From the NCBI GenBank assembly GCA_017536885.1, contig JAFWCM010000002.1, positions 1 through 38,150 on the forward strand: a stretch of 38,150 nt of DNA, in the 5' to 3' direction. This document shows positions 25,454 through 33,932 of the stretch, one piece after another. A model generated the notes under the pieces. The model saw only the letters and a list, made by a program, of their open reading frames with translations, was not told where the DNA came from and made no database searches. Within the stretch, counting starts at the first letter, position 1, and every line of letters begins with the position of its first letter. The stretch is from Solobacterium sp. GTDB lineage: Bacteria > Bacillota_I > Bacilli_A > Erysipelotrichales > Erysipelotrichaceae. The position numbers and the translations under genes are program-made.

Positions 25454-26062
25454 TCAATGGGTCCGGATATCCTTTTCGGAAGTAAAGCCGTATCTGCCGA
25501 TCGCTTCGCCGAGTTTTACATAGCTGCCGACCGGGACGTTGTTTTTGACCGTACGGCTGGAATAGGCGATCAGCCCCGCATCATCGAGGTGAATCAGCCC
25601 GTCTTCGCCGACATACTCTTCCGAAACATCGATGCCGACCACTTCGCCGAGAAACATATCATGGCTGCCGAGAGGGATGATCTGCTTCAGCCTGCATTCG
25701 ATGTTCAGCGGGCTTTCCATAATGATCGGCGCGTATTTCAGATGGGATGCCTTCCCTCTGGTCAGATGAGTCAGAGCCCATTTATCCTCGCATTCCTTCA
25801 TGGAGATCACACCGCACTGATCCGCGGCTGCCGCCAGCGCTTCCGTATTCAGATTCAGAACAAATTCACCCGACTGTCTGATCATCTCATAGGACGCTCT
25901 CGACGGACGGATCGAAACATAGGTCATCGGCGGTTTGGTGCATACCGTTCCGGTCCAGCCCGCGGTCATGATGTTGGTTCTGCCGTCTTCCGTACCCGAA
26001 CTCACCAGAAGTACCGGCACCGGGTACAGCAGTGTCGCTGCTCTGTAATCAATTTTTCCCAT
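25454..26062 (-). CDS. Flavin reductase/flavoredoxin-family protein
   Basis: 202 residues matching the FMN-binding split-barrel flavin reductase family (YPVPVLLVSSGTEDGRTNIMTAGWTGTVCTKPPMTYVSIRPSRASYEMI). Members bind FMN and act as flavin reductases or electron carriers in anaerobes. A GAGGAAA ribosome site precedes the ATG. It lies between the ABC ATPase and the Rrf2 regulator; the terminator hairpin at 26090-26110 separates it from the ATPase gene. Confidence 0.8.
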   Translation of the reverse strand: MGKIDYRAATLLYPVPVLLVSSGTEDGRTNIMTAGWTGTVCTKPPMTYVSIRPSRASYEMIRQSGEFVLNLNTEALAAAADQCGVISMKECEDKWALTHLTRGKASHLKYAPIIMESPLNIECRLKQIIPLGSHDMFLGEVVGIDVSEEYVGEDGLIHLDDAGLIAYSSRTVKNNVPVGSYVKLGEAIGRYGFTSEKDIRTH

Positions 26063-26089
26063 TTGTCTTTCCTCTTTTTCTTTCGAAAT

Positions 26090-26110
26090 GAGCCTTCATA
26101 CTGAAGGCTC
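26090..26110 (-). terminator. Hairpin after the ABC ATPase gene
   Basis: Perfect 9-bp stem GAGCCTTCA/TGAAGGCTC with a 3-nt loop, beginning in the stop codon of the ATPase gene. The following U-tract is weak, so some read-through into the flavin reductase gene is possible. Confidence 0.6.
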
Positions 26111-26810
26111 ACCATTCGATTTTGTCGATATTTTCGGGATTCTCATTGACTTCGTCACTGACCACCTTTCCGCTCTTCATCCGGATCACCCGGTCTGCCA
26201 TCGGGCAGATCGCAAGGTTGTGGGTCACCACGACAACCGTCATGCCGTGATTGCGGCACGTATCCTGAAGCAGATGAAGAATCTGCTTTCCGGTCACATA
26301 GTCAAGCGCACCCGTTGGCTCATCGCACAGCAAGAGCTTTGGATTTTTGGCCAGAGCGCGGGCGATCGCCACCCGCTGCTGTTCTCCGCCGGAGAGCTGG
26401 GACGGGAAGTTGTTCATCCGGTGTTCCAGTCCTACCTGCTTCAGCGTTTCCTCCACATCCAGAGGATCCCTGCAGATCTCGGTCGCAAGTTCGACATTCT
26501 CCTTCGCTGTCAGATTCTGTACGAGGTTGTAGAACTGAAATACGAATCCGATATCAAAGCGCCGGTAATCGGTCAGCTGTCTGCGGTTGTACTGATCGAT
26601 CCGGTTGTTGTCGACGAGAATCGAACCGCTCGTGCAGGTATCCATTCCTCCGAGTATATTGAGCACCGTGGATTTGCCGGCACCGCTGGCTCCGCAGATG
26701 ATCACAAACCCGCCTTTCTCAAAGCTGAAGCTGATGCCGTCGAGCGCGCGGATCTCCACCTCACCGGAGTGATAGACCTTGGTCACGTTGTCGAAATCAA
26801 TAAAACCCAT
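26109..26810 (-). CDS. ABC transporter ATP-binding protein (LolD/MacB/FtsE-like)
   Basis: 233 residues with Walker [10 protein letters not shown] (40-48), Q-loop FVFQFYN, signature LSGGEQQR, Walker [13 protein letters not shown] and the switch histidine in VVVVTHN. It resembles ATPases of MacB/FtsX-type exporters. No permease gene is next to it, so either its permease is elsewhere or it is an orphan. It starts 9 bp after the Gln/Ser-rich gene and its weak ribosome site (GGGGAAA) lies in that gene's last codons, which implies coupled translation. Confidence 0.9.
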   Translation of the reverse strand: MGFIDFDNVTKVYHSGEVEIRALDGISFSFEKGGFVIICGASGAGKSTVLNILGGMDTCTSGSILVDNNRIDQYNRRQLTDYRRFDIGFVFQFYNLVQNLTAKENVELATEICRDPLDVEETLKQVGLEHRMNNFPSQLSGGEQQRVAIARALAKNPKLLLCDEPTGALDYVTGKQILHLLQDTCRNHGMTVVVVTHNLAICPMADRVIRMKSGKVVSDEVNENPENIDKIEW

Positions 26811-26818
26811 GCCCGGTC

Positions 26819-27721
26819 TTATTTCCCCATCAGTGCATTGGCAATCGCAAAGAGGTTGCCGACATTGATCTGACCGTTGCTGTGAACGGAATCAGGACCG
26901 TTGAGCATACTCTGAAGCTGGGCCTGCTGAGAGGCGCTGAACTGCTGCGGCTTCGGTCCGTCAAGCGTATAGACCTGCTGTCCCTGCGTCTGTACCTGAG
27001 CCTGAGCCTGTGTCTGGCTTGCCTGCTGTGAAGCACTGAGCAGCTGTCCGAGAATTCCGGAGGGAGCTGCCGGCTGCTGAACCGGCTGAGCCTGCTGGGA
27101 TGCCGAAAGCAGAGCGCCGAGAAGAGACTGCGGCTGAGCGGGCTGCTGGACTGACTGAGCCGGCTGAGATGCCTGCTGGGATGCCGAAAGCAGAGTTCCG
27201 AGCAGTCCCAGGCTGGACTGGGTGCTGGCAGGGGTCTGGCTTCCGGCTGCGAACAGATTGCCGAGAAGGCCGAGGCTGCCGTTGTTTCCGGCAGGAGAGG
27301 CGCCGAGCGCAGAGCCGAGCAGACTGGAAATGAGATTGCCGCCCTGGGTGGACTGCTGGTTGGAGCCGTTGAAGAGCTTCATCAGTGCAACGATCAGAAG
27401 CAGTGTCTTGATATCGAGTTTTCCGTTGAGAAGAGAGCGCACACCGGGATTTCCTGCGCCGCCGCTGCGGGTTGAGACTTCGGAACTGCGCACGTAATCC
27501 ATCAGCTCACGGCCGTCAATCGAACCGTCGGAAGCGACATAGAGCTGAATGACGGGATCCTGCATGACATCGCGCGCAAGGGAAGCGGCTTTCTGATCCG
27601 TCAGTTCCCTGGCAACAAGAGAGCGAACCGCTTCATCCGGAGCTTTCATCCGGAAGAGTTTGAGATTTTCGGGATGATCCTTCAGAAGCTGAATCAATTC
27701 CTTTGAAGTAACATTAGTCAT
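26819..27721 (-). CDS. Gln/Ser-rich repeat protein of unknown function
   Basis: 300 residues, not recognised. Residues 1-90 look folded and helical (DPVIQLYVASDGSIDGRELMDYVRS could be an EF-hand-like loop, unproven). Residues 98-118 form one hydrophobic segment (KLDIKTLLLIVALMKLFNG). From about 125 to 240 the chain consists of four related units of the form LLGxLLSASQQA separated by Gln/Pro/Ala-rich linkers; the final part is also Gln/Ser-rich. No signal peptide is present. The composition is prion-like and may drive self-assembly. It is co-transcribed with the ABC ATPase. Good GGAGGAAT ribosome site and TATAAT at 27760-27755. Confidence 0.7.
   Translation of the reverse strand: MTNVTSKELIQLLKDHPENLKLFRMKAPDEAVRSLVARELTDQKAASLARDVMQDPVIQLYVASDGSIDGRELMDYVRSSEVSTRSGGAGNPGVRSLLNGKLDIKTLLLIVALMKLFNGSNQQSTQGGNLISSLLGSALGASPAGNNGSLGLLGNLFAAGSQTPASTQSSLGLLGTLLSASQQASQPAQSVQQPAQPQSLLGALLSASQQAQPVQQPAAPSGILGQLLSASQQASQTQAQAQVQTQGQQVYTLDGPKPQQFSASQQAQLQSMLNGPDSVHSNGQINVGNLFAIANALMGK
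26990..27290 (-). repeat. Degenerate in-gene repeats (LLGxLLSASQQA units)
   Basis: Four imperfect units in the Gln/Ser-rich gene, visible at DNA level as recurring segments encoding leucine-rich cores followed by SASQQA. They explain the low complexity of this part of the gene. Confidence 0.6.
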
Positions 27722-27766
27722 CGTATGGTATTCCTCCCTGATTTTTCTTCATTCATTATAATTCAA

Positions 27767-27794
27767 AAACGGCATATCTTCCGACATGCCGTTT
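27767..27794 (-). terminator. Terminator of the lipoprotein gene
   Basis: AAACGGCAT pairs with ATGCCGTTT across an 11-nt loop, followed by TT on the minus strand. A similar hairpin terminates gpmI at 28886-28911. Confidence 0.75.
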
Positions 27795-27809
27795 CCAAAT
27801 GAAGTGATT

Positions 27810-28439
27810 CTAGTTCTGGCCTCTTGTCATCAGGAACAGGCCGGAATCCTCTTCAGAGTACCACGCCTCGCCCATGATGTATTCCCGTCCCGACCAGGCA
27901 AAGTATTCGTTGATGTAGAAGACGGTGCTGTTGCCGGCAAGCTTCAGCGCGCCGTTGTCTTCAAAGCCGCCGATAAACGGCAGATAGCCGGGGTCTTTTT
28001 TCGGCCATCTCTGGTAGCCGTCTCCTTCATAGCTGGGATGAAGTTCGATGATGACCTGATTCTTGTCATAATCAAGGCTGAGATCACCGAATCCCCATTC
28101 GTTGTACACAGTACCTCCGGTTTCGGGATCTTCTTCGCTTATATAGTACTTCCACGGTCCGACCGCGTATTTCAATGCCGGATATTCCGCATCTTCCGGA
28201 ATGCCGTCAGCGATGAAGTCACCGAACTCAAAGAAATCCGACGGATCGACATCATTTTCTTCCTCTTCCTCCTGCGAAAACGCATTCTTTCCGAACGAAG
28301 CACCGCTCTTTACGGCATAGCTCTCCGAATTGCCGTTTACATTAATTCCCGCTGTGAAGCTGCTGCTGGTCTCGACGGAAGCGGTGCCGCATCCCGCCAG
28401 AAGCATTGCCGCACAGATACATGCAGTCAGTTGTTTCAT
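27810..28439 (-). CDS. Putative lipoprotein of unknown function
   Basis: 209 residues. A short signal peptide ends in a lipobox (AMLLAGC, C17), so the mature protein should be lipid-anchored on the outer face of the membrane. A Ser/Asn-rich linker and an acidic run (EEEEEND, about 57-63) lead to a compact domain rich in Tyr, Trp and Gly (about 75-209). I do not recognise the domain. It has its own promoter (TATAAT at 28504-28499) and terminator, and ends with TAG. Ribosome site GGAGGAAT. Confidence 0.75.
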   Translation of the reverse strand: MKQLTACICAAMLLAGCGTASVETSSSFTAGINVNGNSESYAVKSGASFGKNAFSQEEEEENDVDPSDFFEFGDFIADGIPEDAEYPALKYAVGPWKYYISEEDPETGGTVYNEWGFGDLSLDYDKNQVIIELHPSYEGDGYQRWPKKDPGYLPFIGGFEDNGALKLAGNSTVFYINEYFAWSGREYIMGEAWYSEEDSGLFLMTRGQN

Positions 28440-28498
28440 AGATATTCCTCCCGGGCGCTCAGGCCCTGATCAACACACAGTAATTCGTGCAGTCACAT

Positions 28499-28541
28499 AT
28501 TATACGTTCCAGTTTCTCTCGTGACATCGTGTGACTGGAAC
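28499..28541 (-). promoter_or_regulatory. Lipoprotein promoter region with an inverted repeat
   Basis: A minus-strand TATAAT at 28504-28499 is preceded by an inverted repeat, GTTCCAGT at 28506-28513 and ACTGGAAC at 28534-28541, that spans the -35 area. This position suits a regulator-binding site. Confidence 0.4.
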
Positions 28542-28559
28542 TGATTATATATACCGAAA

Positions 28560-28870
28560 GAATCAGAAATCAATCTATGTGAAAGGCCTGAAACCGCTTA
28601 ACCATCCGTTTTTCCTGATGTTCCCGTACCTTTATTCCGGAACTGTATTCGTATTTTCGCCGTAATTACAGCATATTGAAAGACTCAGTCCGTGAAAAGA
28701 TGCCGTCTGCGGATCTGAACAGATACGGAACGCTGTGATTTGATTCCTGTACTTCCTTCAGAACAGTTCAGGACAGCGATCTGATCCGCAGGCTTTGGCC
28801 AGCCGGCTATCGGCTCAGAGATGATTGCAGGGCGGCCCATGCATTACGGCGCATCCTCAGGTCAGCTATG
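28560..28870. other. Gene-free stretch within 28440-28922
   Basis: No convincing coding frame on either strand. The left end holds the lipoprotein promoter, the right end the gpmI terminator. Between them a nested inverted repeat is visible: CTGCGGATC (28707-28715) with GATCCGCAG (28783-28791), and CTGAAC (28715-28720) with GTTCAG (28766-28771). This might be a folded RNA or chance. I see no tRNA or known RNA family. Confidence 0.3.
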
Positions 28871-28880
28871 GCTTGCCAAA

Positions 28881-28911
28881 AGAAAAACGGCACATCTCCT
28901 GACATGCCGTT
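28881..28911 (-). terminator. Terminator of gpmI
   Basis: AACGGCA pairs with TGCCGTT across a 12-nt loop, followed on the minus strand by TTTC-rich sequence. Confidence 0.75.
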
Positions 28912-28922
28912 CTGTCTGAAAC

Positions 28923-30506
28923 TTACTTGATGATCGCTTCCAGCCACTCTGCCGGTTTTTCGAATCCGAGCAGCTGCACAACGGTTGCGGCGACGTTGGC
29001 GAGTCCGAAGTCGCCTTCCTTGACCTCGGTGCCTTCCGGTCCGTTGTATACCGCAAACGGAACAACTGCCAGGGAATGGCTGGTCTTGGGTTTCGGAGAG
29101 CCGTCGGGGTTGGTTCCCTTATCGTACATCTCATCGGAGTTGCCGTGGTCCGCTGTTACAAGCAGGGTGTAGTCCATCTTTTTGCATGCGTCCATGACTC
29201 TTCTGAGGTTGAGGTCAACGGACTCCACGCCGATGATCGTCGCTTCATAGTTGCCGGTGTGGCCGACCATGTCGCCGTTGGGATAGTTGCAGCGAAGGAA
29301 CTGATACTTGCCGGATTCAATCGCTTCCACCATGTAGTCGGTGACTTCAGTTGCCTTCATCCACGGTTTGAGATCGAACGGGATGATGTCACTCGGAACT
29401 TCCACCCAGTCCTCGAGTTCATCCGAGAACTTCTCGGAACGGTTGCCGTTCCAGAAGTAGGTCACGTGACCGAACTTCTGTGTTTCGGAGCAGGCAAAGC
29501 TCTTGATACCCTTGTTTACGAGGAACTCGGACATCGTATGCTCGATGTGCGGCGGCTCAACCAGGAAGTTGTCCGGGAGCTTGAGGTCGCCGTCATACTG
29601 CAGCATGCCCGTGTAGAACACGTTCGGCTTCTTCGGCATATCGAACTTGTCAAAACCCTTGTTCATGTAGTCAAACGCCTTGGAGATTTCAACCGCACGG
29701 TCGCCGCGGAAGTTGTAGAGAACCACGGAATCGCCGTCATCGATCGTTCCGGCCGGAACGCCGTCCTTGCCGACCACAAAGCCGGGCAGATACTGATCGG
29801 TATAGCCGCCTTCCTTGCGGTAGGTTTCGATCGCTTCAGTGGCACTGCTGAACATTCTGCCGTCACCCATGACATGGATGTGCCAGCCGCGCTCGACCAT
29901 CGCCCAGTCGGCCTCATAGCGGTCCATGGTGGTTGTCATACGGCCGCCGCCGGATGCGATGCAGCCATGGAAACTGTCATCATTGAGCTCCTTGAATACA
30001 TCCTCGAGCTGATCGATATACTGCAGGGCGCTGGTTTCCGGTACGTCTCTGCCGTCGAGCAGGGTGTGTACGCGTACTTCTTTGATTCCTTCCTTCTTCG
30101 CCTCTTTGATCATGGCGATCAGATGGGAGATGTTGGAATGAACGTTTCCGTCGGAGAGAAGGCCGATGAAATGAAGCTTGCCATTGTGCTCTTTCACGAA
30201 GCTGACCGCTCCGTTCCAGGCTGCGGATTTGAAGATCGCGCCGCTCTCGATGGATTCGTTGACGAGCTTGGCACCCTGGGAATAGATCTGTCCGCATCCC
30301 AGCGCATTATGCCCGACTTCCGAGTTGCCCATGTCGTCGTCGCTCGGAAGGCCGACTGCCGTGCCGCTTGCCTTGATTGTGGTGTGCGGCCATTTGGTCA
30401 TCAGTTCTTCGATCTGGGGTTTATATGCGTGCAATACCGCATTTCCCATATCTTTTTCTGTCCAGCCGACACCATCCATAACTACCAGTACTACCGGTTT
30501 TCCCAT
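28923..30506 (-). CDS. gpmI: 2,3-bisphosphoglycerate-independent phosphoglycerate mutase
   Basis: 527 residues, the usual length. Metal and catalytic motifs are intact: VVMDGVGW (D11), DDDMGNSEVGH with the phosphorylated S62, HTLLDGRDVPETSA, and VTADHGNSDEM near the C-terminus. It interconverts 3- and 2-phosphoglycerate in glycolysis and needs manganese in this family. The ribosome site AAGGAG is good. It lies 46 bp after the tyrosine phosphatase gene and is probably co-transcribed with it. The only core glycolytic gene in the window. Confidence 0.97.
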   Translation of the reverse strand: MGKPVVLVVMDGVGWTEKDMGNAVLHAYKPQIEELMTKWPHTTIKASGTAVGLPSDDDMGNSEVGHNALGCGQIYSQGAKLVNESIESGAIFKSAAWNGAVSFVKEHNGKLHFIGLLSDGNVHSNISHLIAMIKEAKKEGIKEVRVHTLLDGRDVPETSALQYIDQLEDVFKELNDDSFHGCIASGGGRMTTTMDRYEADWAMVERGWHIHVMGDGRMFSSATEAIETYRKEGGYTDQYLPGFVVGKDGVPAGTIDDGDSVVLYNFRGDRAVEISKAFDYMNKGFDKFDMPKKPNVFYTGMLQYDGDLKLPDNFLVEPPHIEHTMSEFLVNKGIKSFACSETQKFGHVTYFWNGNRSEKFSDELEDWVEVPSDIIPFDLKPWMKATEVTDYMVEAIESGKYQFLRCNYPNGDMVGHTGNYEATIIGVESVDLNLRRVMDACKKMDYTLLVTADHGNSDEMYDKGTNPDGSPKPKTSHSLAVVPFAVYNGPEGTEVKEGDFGLANVAATVVQLLGFEKPAEWLEAIIK

Positions 30507-30552
30507 AATGATTATTCTTCTCCTTTTCTGTTAATTTCATTATAGCTCAGGT

Positions 30553-31323
30553 TCACTCAAGAAACCTGTTCCGAACTTCTTCAAGTTGTTTTTTGTCCCA
30601 TCCGTACTCTTCTCTGGCATAGTCTTCCGGAGATGCATACCGGCGGTGAATTTCATCGAGGGATGTCTTTCCCATTTCTTCGAGGACTCCGCCCCGCATA
30701 ACCGCGAGTTTCCGGCACCCTTCATCCCCGGGATCCTTCAGATTTTCGACCTTTGTATACTCCTCGATCACTGCTCTGCGGTATTCGTTGCTGAGAAGAT
30801 AATCCGCCATGATTTCCTGATCTTCTGCCCCAAGCAGATACAGGATCACCATCGCGGCAATGCCGGTGCGGTCTTTGCCGGTGGTGCAGTGAAAGAGCAG
30901 CGGCACCTTATTGTCCGCCAGGGCTTTCATGAGCGCCTGATAGGCGCTGTTTCCAAACGGCATCCGCCGGTAATACTCCTTCAGCTTTTCCATCTGCTTT
31001 ACGGCATCGGAGCCGCATTGAGAAAAGGCCCGGGGTGAAAAATCGATCTTCTCGCCGCCGGAAGACACCTTTCCCTCATGGGTTATCCGTTCCGCGCCAA
31101 GATCGGGATCGGGATGTTTCTTCCAGTCATACCAGGCCCTCAGGTCTGCGATCGCCCGGATCCCGTATTTGTTCAGAAGGGCGAGCTCCTGCGGGGTGAA
31201 CAGATGAAGGCCGCCGCTGCGAAACAAAAGAAAGCGGCGCACTTTTCTTCCGTCTTTGACCGGGATTCCGCCCAGTTCCCGGAAATTCAATTCATTGCGA
31301 ATGCCTGACTCCAAGGGTTTCAT
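30553..31323 (-). CDS. Tyrosine/serine protein phosphatase (PTP family)
   Basis: 256 residues with the CX5R active site HCTTGKDRTG (C146, R152) and the N-terminal NFRELGGIPVKDGRKVR motif of bacterial Y_phosphatase3 proteins, some of which are secreted by pathogens and act on phosphoinositides. No signal peptide here, so it is probably cytoplasmic. The ATG at 31323 lies 7 nt after TACAAT and lacks a Shine-Dalgarno site, so its mRNA is probably leaderless. Divergent from the 5'-nucleotidase gene. Confidence 0.85.
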   Translation of the reverse strand: MKPLESGIRNELNFRELGGIPVKDGRKVRRFLLFRSGGLHLFTPQELALLNKYGIRAIADLRAWYDWKKHPDPDLGAERITHEGKVSSGGEKIDFSPRAFSQCGSDAVKQMEKLKEYYRRMPFGNSAYQALMKALADNKVPLLFHCTTGKDRTGIAAMVILYLLGAEDQEIMADYLLSNEYRRAVIEEYTKVENLKDPGDEGCRKLAVMRGGVLEEMGKTSLDEIHRRYASPEDYAREEYGWDKKQLEEVRNRFLE

Positions 31324-31336
31324 CCGTTTTATTGTA
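31324..31336 (-). promoter_or_regulatory. Putative leaderless promoter of the tyrosine phosphatase
   Basis: TACAAT at 31336-31331, then AAAACGG, then the ATG. A TATACA that could act as -35 lies 18 bp upstream (31360-31355). Confidence 0.5.
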
Positions 31337-31379
31337 TCGTCCGCCCTTCTGTTTTGTATATATGAAATCCAATCTCATG

Positions 31380-31404
31380 TATAATTGCTGAGTACAGTAC
31401 TGTA
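31380..31404 (+). promoter_or_regulatory. Promoter and palindromic site of the 5'-nucleotidase gene
   Basis: TATAAT at 31380-31385 is followed by a perfect 12-bp palindrome TACAGTACTGTA at 31393-31404, at the likely transcription start. It may be a repressor site. Confidence 0.45.
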
Positions 31405-31417
31405 AGGGAATCTAACC

Positions 31418-32938
31418 ATGAAGAACAGAATCCGCATTCTTGCGACAACCGATATGCACGGATACATCTACCCTCATCGCTACAACGACAACGAGGAAAC
31501 CCAGAACGGATGTGCCCGTCTCAAAACCCTGATCGATCTGTATCGGGATGAGAGCACGATTCTCATTGACAACGGCGATGTCCTGCAGGGCTCCCCGCTG
31601 CAGTTTTATCATTTCGCAAGAGAAGAGGAGGAAGTCGCTCCCATCACAAAGGTCATGAACGCCATGAACTACGACTACATCAGCCTCGGCAATCACGACT
31701 TCAACTACGGCGAGGAAGCGCTTCTGAAACATCTCGATTCCCTGAAGATGCCCTGTCTTACCTCGAATGTGATCCATCGCGGAAAACCCCTGGGTCCCAC
31801 CTATGCGATCCGCGAGATCAACGGCGTTAAGATCGCTCTGTTCGGGGTTGTGACCCATCGCATTCCGACCTGGGAGAAACCCGGCAATATCAAACACTTC
31901 CGCTTCCGGGATGCGTTCCAGACGGCAAAGAGAACGGTGGAGCTGATCCAGAGGCTCGAGCGTCCCGATTACATCATCGGAATCTATCACGGCAGTTTCG
32001 AGCGCGATCCCAGAACCGGTATCTCCTACAATAAGGAGAACGGCGAGAACCAGGCCTATCAGATGTGCCGGGAGATCGACGGCCTTGATGTTCTGATCAC
32101 CGGCCATACCCACGGAGAGCTCAGCGGCACCCTGTTCTCCACCGCCTATGCGCAGGCCGGCAAAAACGCCGAAGCGCTTGCCTGCGTGGATATCTACACC
32201 GATACGCACATGATCGAACCCCGGGTTCTGAAGGCGGATACCCGGCCGGATGAGGGCATCATGGACCTCGTTCAGACGACGGAGGACAAATGCCAGGAGT
32301 GGCTCGATACCCCGCTCGGCAAAAACAAGGTCAACCTTCTGATCGAAGATGAATTTGAGGCAAGGCTGCACAAATCCCAGCTGGCCACCTTCCTGAACAT
32401 CGTTCAGAGGGAGATGAGCGGCGCCGATCTCAGCGGCGTATCCCTGTTTCAGAACGCTCCCGGCTTCGGCAGCGTCATCACGATGCGCCAGCTGGTCAGC
32501 ACCTATATCTATCCCAATTCCCTGATCGTGCTCAGGATCAACGGAGCGATTCTGCGGGAGTATCTCGAGAAGACGGCCGAATTCTGGTCGGTCGATCAGA
32601 CCGGCATCATCGTCAACCCCCGCTTCATCACCCCGAAGAAGAAGATGTACTTCTACGACATGATCGACGGCATCGAATATGACATCCGGGTAAGCAATGA
32701 CATCGGTCACCGCATCACCCGCCTCCTCTATCAGGGGCAGGAAGTGACGGATGACATGGAGTTTACGATCGTTGTCTCCAACTACCGGGCGGCCGGGGGA
32801 AGCGAGTATCAGATGCTGAAAAAAGGAGAGCTGGTCCGTGACTGCATGAACGACATGGTCGAGGAAATCGCCCTCTGGATCATCCAGCACCATGTCATCG
32901 ATTTCGAGCCGGTAAACAACATTCACATCTATCGCTGA
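31418..32938 (+). CDS. Metallophosphoesterase, 5'-nucleotidase/UDP-sugar hydrolase family
   Basis: 506 residues. N-terminal metallophosphatase domain with TTDMHG (D12, H14), DNGDVLQG (D54), GNHDFNYG (N92, H93) and TGHTHGE; C-terminal 5'-nucleotidase domain (about 320-500) with the FQNAPGFGS and NYRAAGGSEYQ elements. Family members are usually exported, but this protein has no signal peptide, so it seems cytoplasmic. It could cleave nucleotides, cyclic nucleotides or nucleotide sugars. Monocistronic with its own promoter and terminator. Confidence 0.88.
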   Translation: MKNRIRILATTDMHGYIYPHRYNDNEETQNGCARLKTLIDLYRDESTILIDNGDVLQGSPLQFYHFAREEEEVAPITKVMNAMNYDYISLGNHDFNYGEEALLKHLDSLKMPCLTSNVIHRGKPLGPTYAIREINGVKIALFGVVTHRIPTWEKPGNIKHFRFRDAFQTAKRTVELIQRLERPDYIIGIYHGSFERDPRTGISYNKENGENQAYQMCREIDGLDVLITGHTHGELSGTLFSTAYAQAGKNAEALACVDIYTDTHMIEPRVLKADTRPDEGIMDLVQTTEDKCQEWLDTPLGKNKVNLLIEDEFEARLHKSQLATFLNIVQREMSGADLSGVSLFQNAPGFGSVITMRQLVSTYIYPNSLIVLRINGAILREYLEKTAEFWSVDQTGIIVNPRFITPKKKMYFYDMIDGIEYDIRVSNDIGHRITRLLYQGQEVTDDMEFTIVVSNYRAAGGSEYQMLKKGELVRDCMNDMVEEIALWIIQHHVIDFEPVNNIHIYR

Positions 32939-32949
32939 CAGGCGTCAGA

Positions 32950-32977
32950 GGATTCGGAACGTTCCGAATCCTTTTTT
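32950..32977 (+). terminator. Terminator of the 5'-nucleotidase gene
   Basis: A 10-bp perfect palindromic stem at 32950-32971 followed by TTTTTT. Confidence 0.9.
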
Positions 32978-33043
32978 GTTCAAATCCCGCTTTCTCTTTG
33001 GAATAATATGGTATCGTGATTGAAAACAGCGATAAGAAATGCT

Positions 33044-33061
33044 CTGTTCTCTGCAGAACAG
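33044..33061 (+). other. Hairpin in the luxS leader
   Basis: CTGTTCT (33044-33050) pairs with AGAACAG (33055-33061) across CTGC. It lies in the untranslated leader about 65 bp before the luxS start. It has no U-tract, and I do not recognise a riboswitch. Confidence 0.4.
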
Positions 33062-33125
33062 CTGCTGTTTCGTCCCGGCATGCCATGCATGTAAGTGCGG
33101 ACGTCGTTTGAAAGGAGAGACATCT

Positions 33126-33650
33126 ATGGATTTAATTCCCAGTTTTTCCGTGGACCATACGAGAATCGTCCCCGGAATCTTCACCAGCAGAACCGACACC
33201 CTCGGAAAAGAGACAATTACCACCTATGACGTGCGGGTCACAAAACCCAACACCGAACCCGTGATCGACGTCGCCGCCATGCATTCTCTGGAACACCTCA
33301 TCGCCACCTATCTGAGAAATGATCCGGACTGGAAGGATCAGGTCATCTACTGGGGGCCGATGGGCTGCCTGACGGGATTCTATCTGATCCTGAAGGGAAA
33401 CAGAAAGCCGGAAGAGATCTTTGATCTGCTTCTAAGGGCGTTTCGCTCCGTGGAAGATGCGGAAGAAGTACCGGGTGCCACGGCGGAGAACTGCGGAAAC
33501 CATCTGATGCACAACCTGCCGATGGCTAAGTGGTATGCCAGGAAATTTGCGGATTATCTCAGCGAAAACGCCGGCAGATCCGAAATCTTCGAATATCCGA
33601 AAGCCGAGCGTCTTGTGATTGACGGCGGCCGCGAGTTCTTCGATTCCTGA
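33126..33650 (+). CDS. luxS: S-ribosylhomocysteine lyase (AI-2 synthase)
   Basis: 174 residues. Metal ligands are intact: H53 and H57 in HSLEHL, and C123 in ENCGNH; the catalytic cysteine is C81 in MGCLTGFY. It converts S-ribosylhomocysteine, the mtnN product, to homocysteine and DPD, the precursor of AI-2. The ATG at 33126 follows AAAGGAG; the frame is open further upstream but has no ribosome site. Monocistronic. Confidence 0.96.
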   Translation: MDLIPSFSVDHTRIVPGIFTSRTDTLGKETITTYDVRVTKPNTEPVIDVAAMHSLEHLIATYLRNDPDWKDQVIYWGPMGCLTGFYLILKGNRKPEEIFDLLLRAFRSVEDAEEVPGATAENCGNHLMHNLPMAKWYARKFADYLSENAGRSEIFEYPKAERLVIDGGREFFDS

Positions 33651-33686
33651 GAAAACCCGCATCCGTTCATCACCCGATGTTCAACG

Positions 33687-33716
33687 AAAACATGCCCGCA
33701 CCTGCAGGCATGTTTT
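33687..33716 (+). terminator. Terminator of luxS
   Basis: AAAACATGCC (33687-33696) pairs with GGCATGTTTT (33707-33716); the T-run is part of the stem. May work in both directions. Confidence 0.7.
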
Positions 33717-33932
33717 ATGCATTTCCTTCAGACCGGGGACAATTGAGATATCCCCGTCCGTTTCGGTCTTCTCTGATCCTTTTCCGCCTAATCCACAGAT
33801 GTAAATCTTCCTGATCCTGTGTTCTCCGTTTTTGAAACTTCTGCGGCAGATGCCTTTCGATAACAGTACAGAAAGGTCAGAATTTCCCGGAACGATTGGA
33901 CGCTTCGTTTGATGAGATCCGATCGGAACCGG

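Noticed and set aside
29076..30545. Long antisense frame opposite gpmI
   Set aside because: Shadow of gpmI, which is full length and has intact motifs.
31393..31404. CopY-type copper operator
   Set aside because: The cop box is TACAnnTGTA; here four bases separate the halves, and no copper genes are nearby.
31412..32926. Long antisense frame (about 504 codons) opposite the 5'-nucleotidase
   Set aside because: It mirrors the real gene codon for codon, has no family motifs, and the plus-strand frame has all catalytic motifs.
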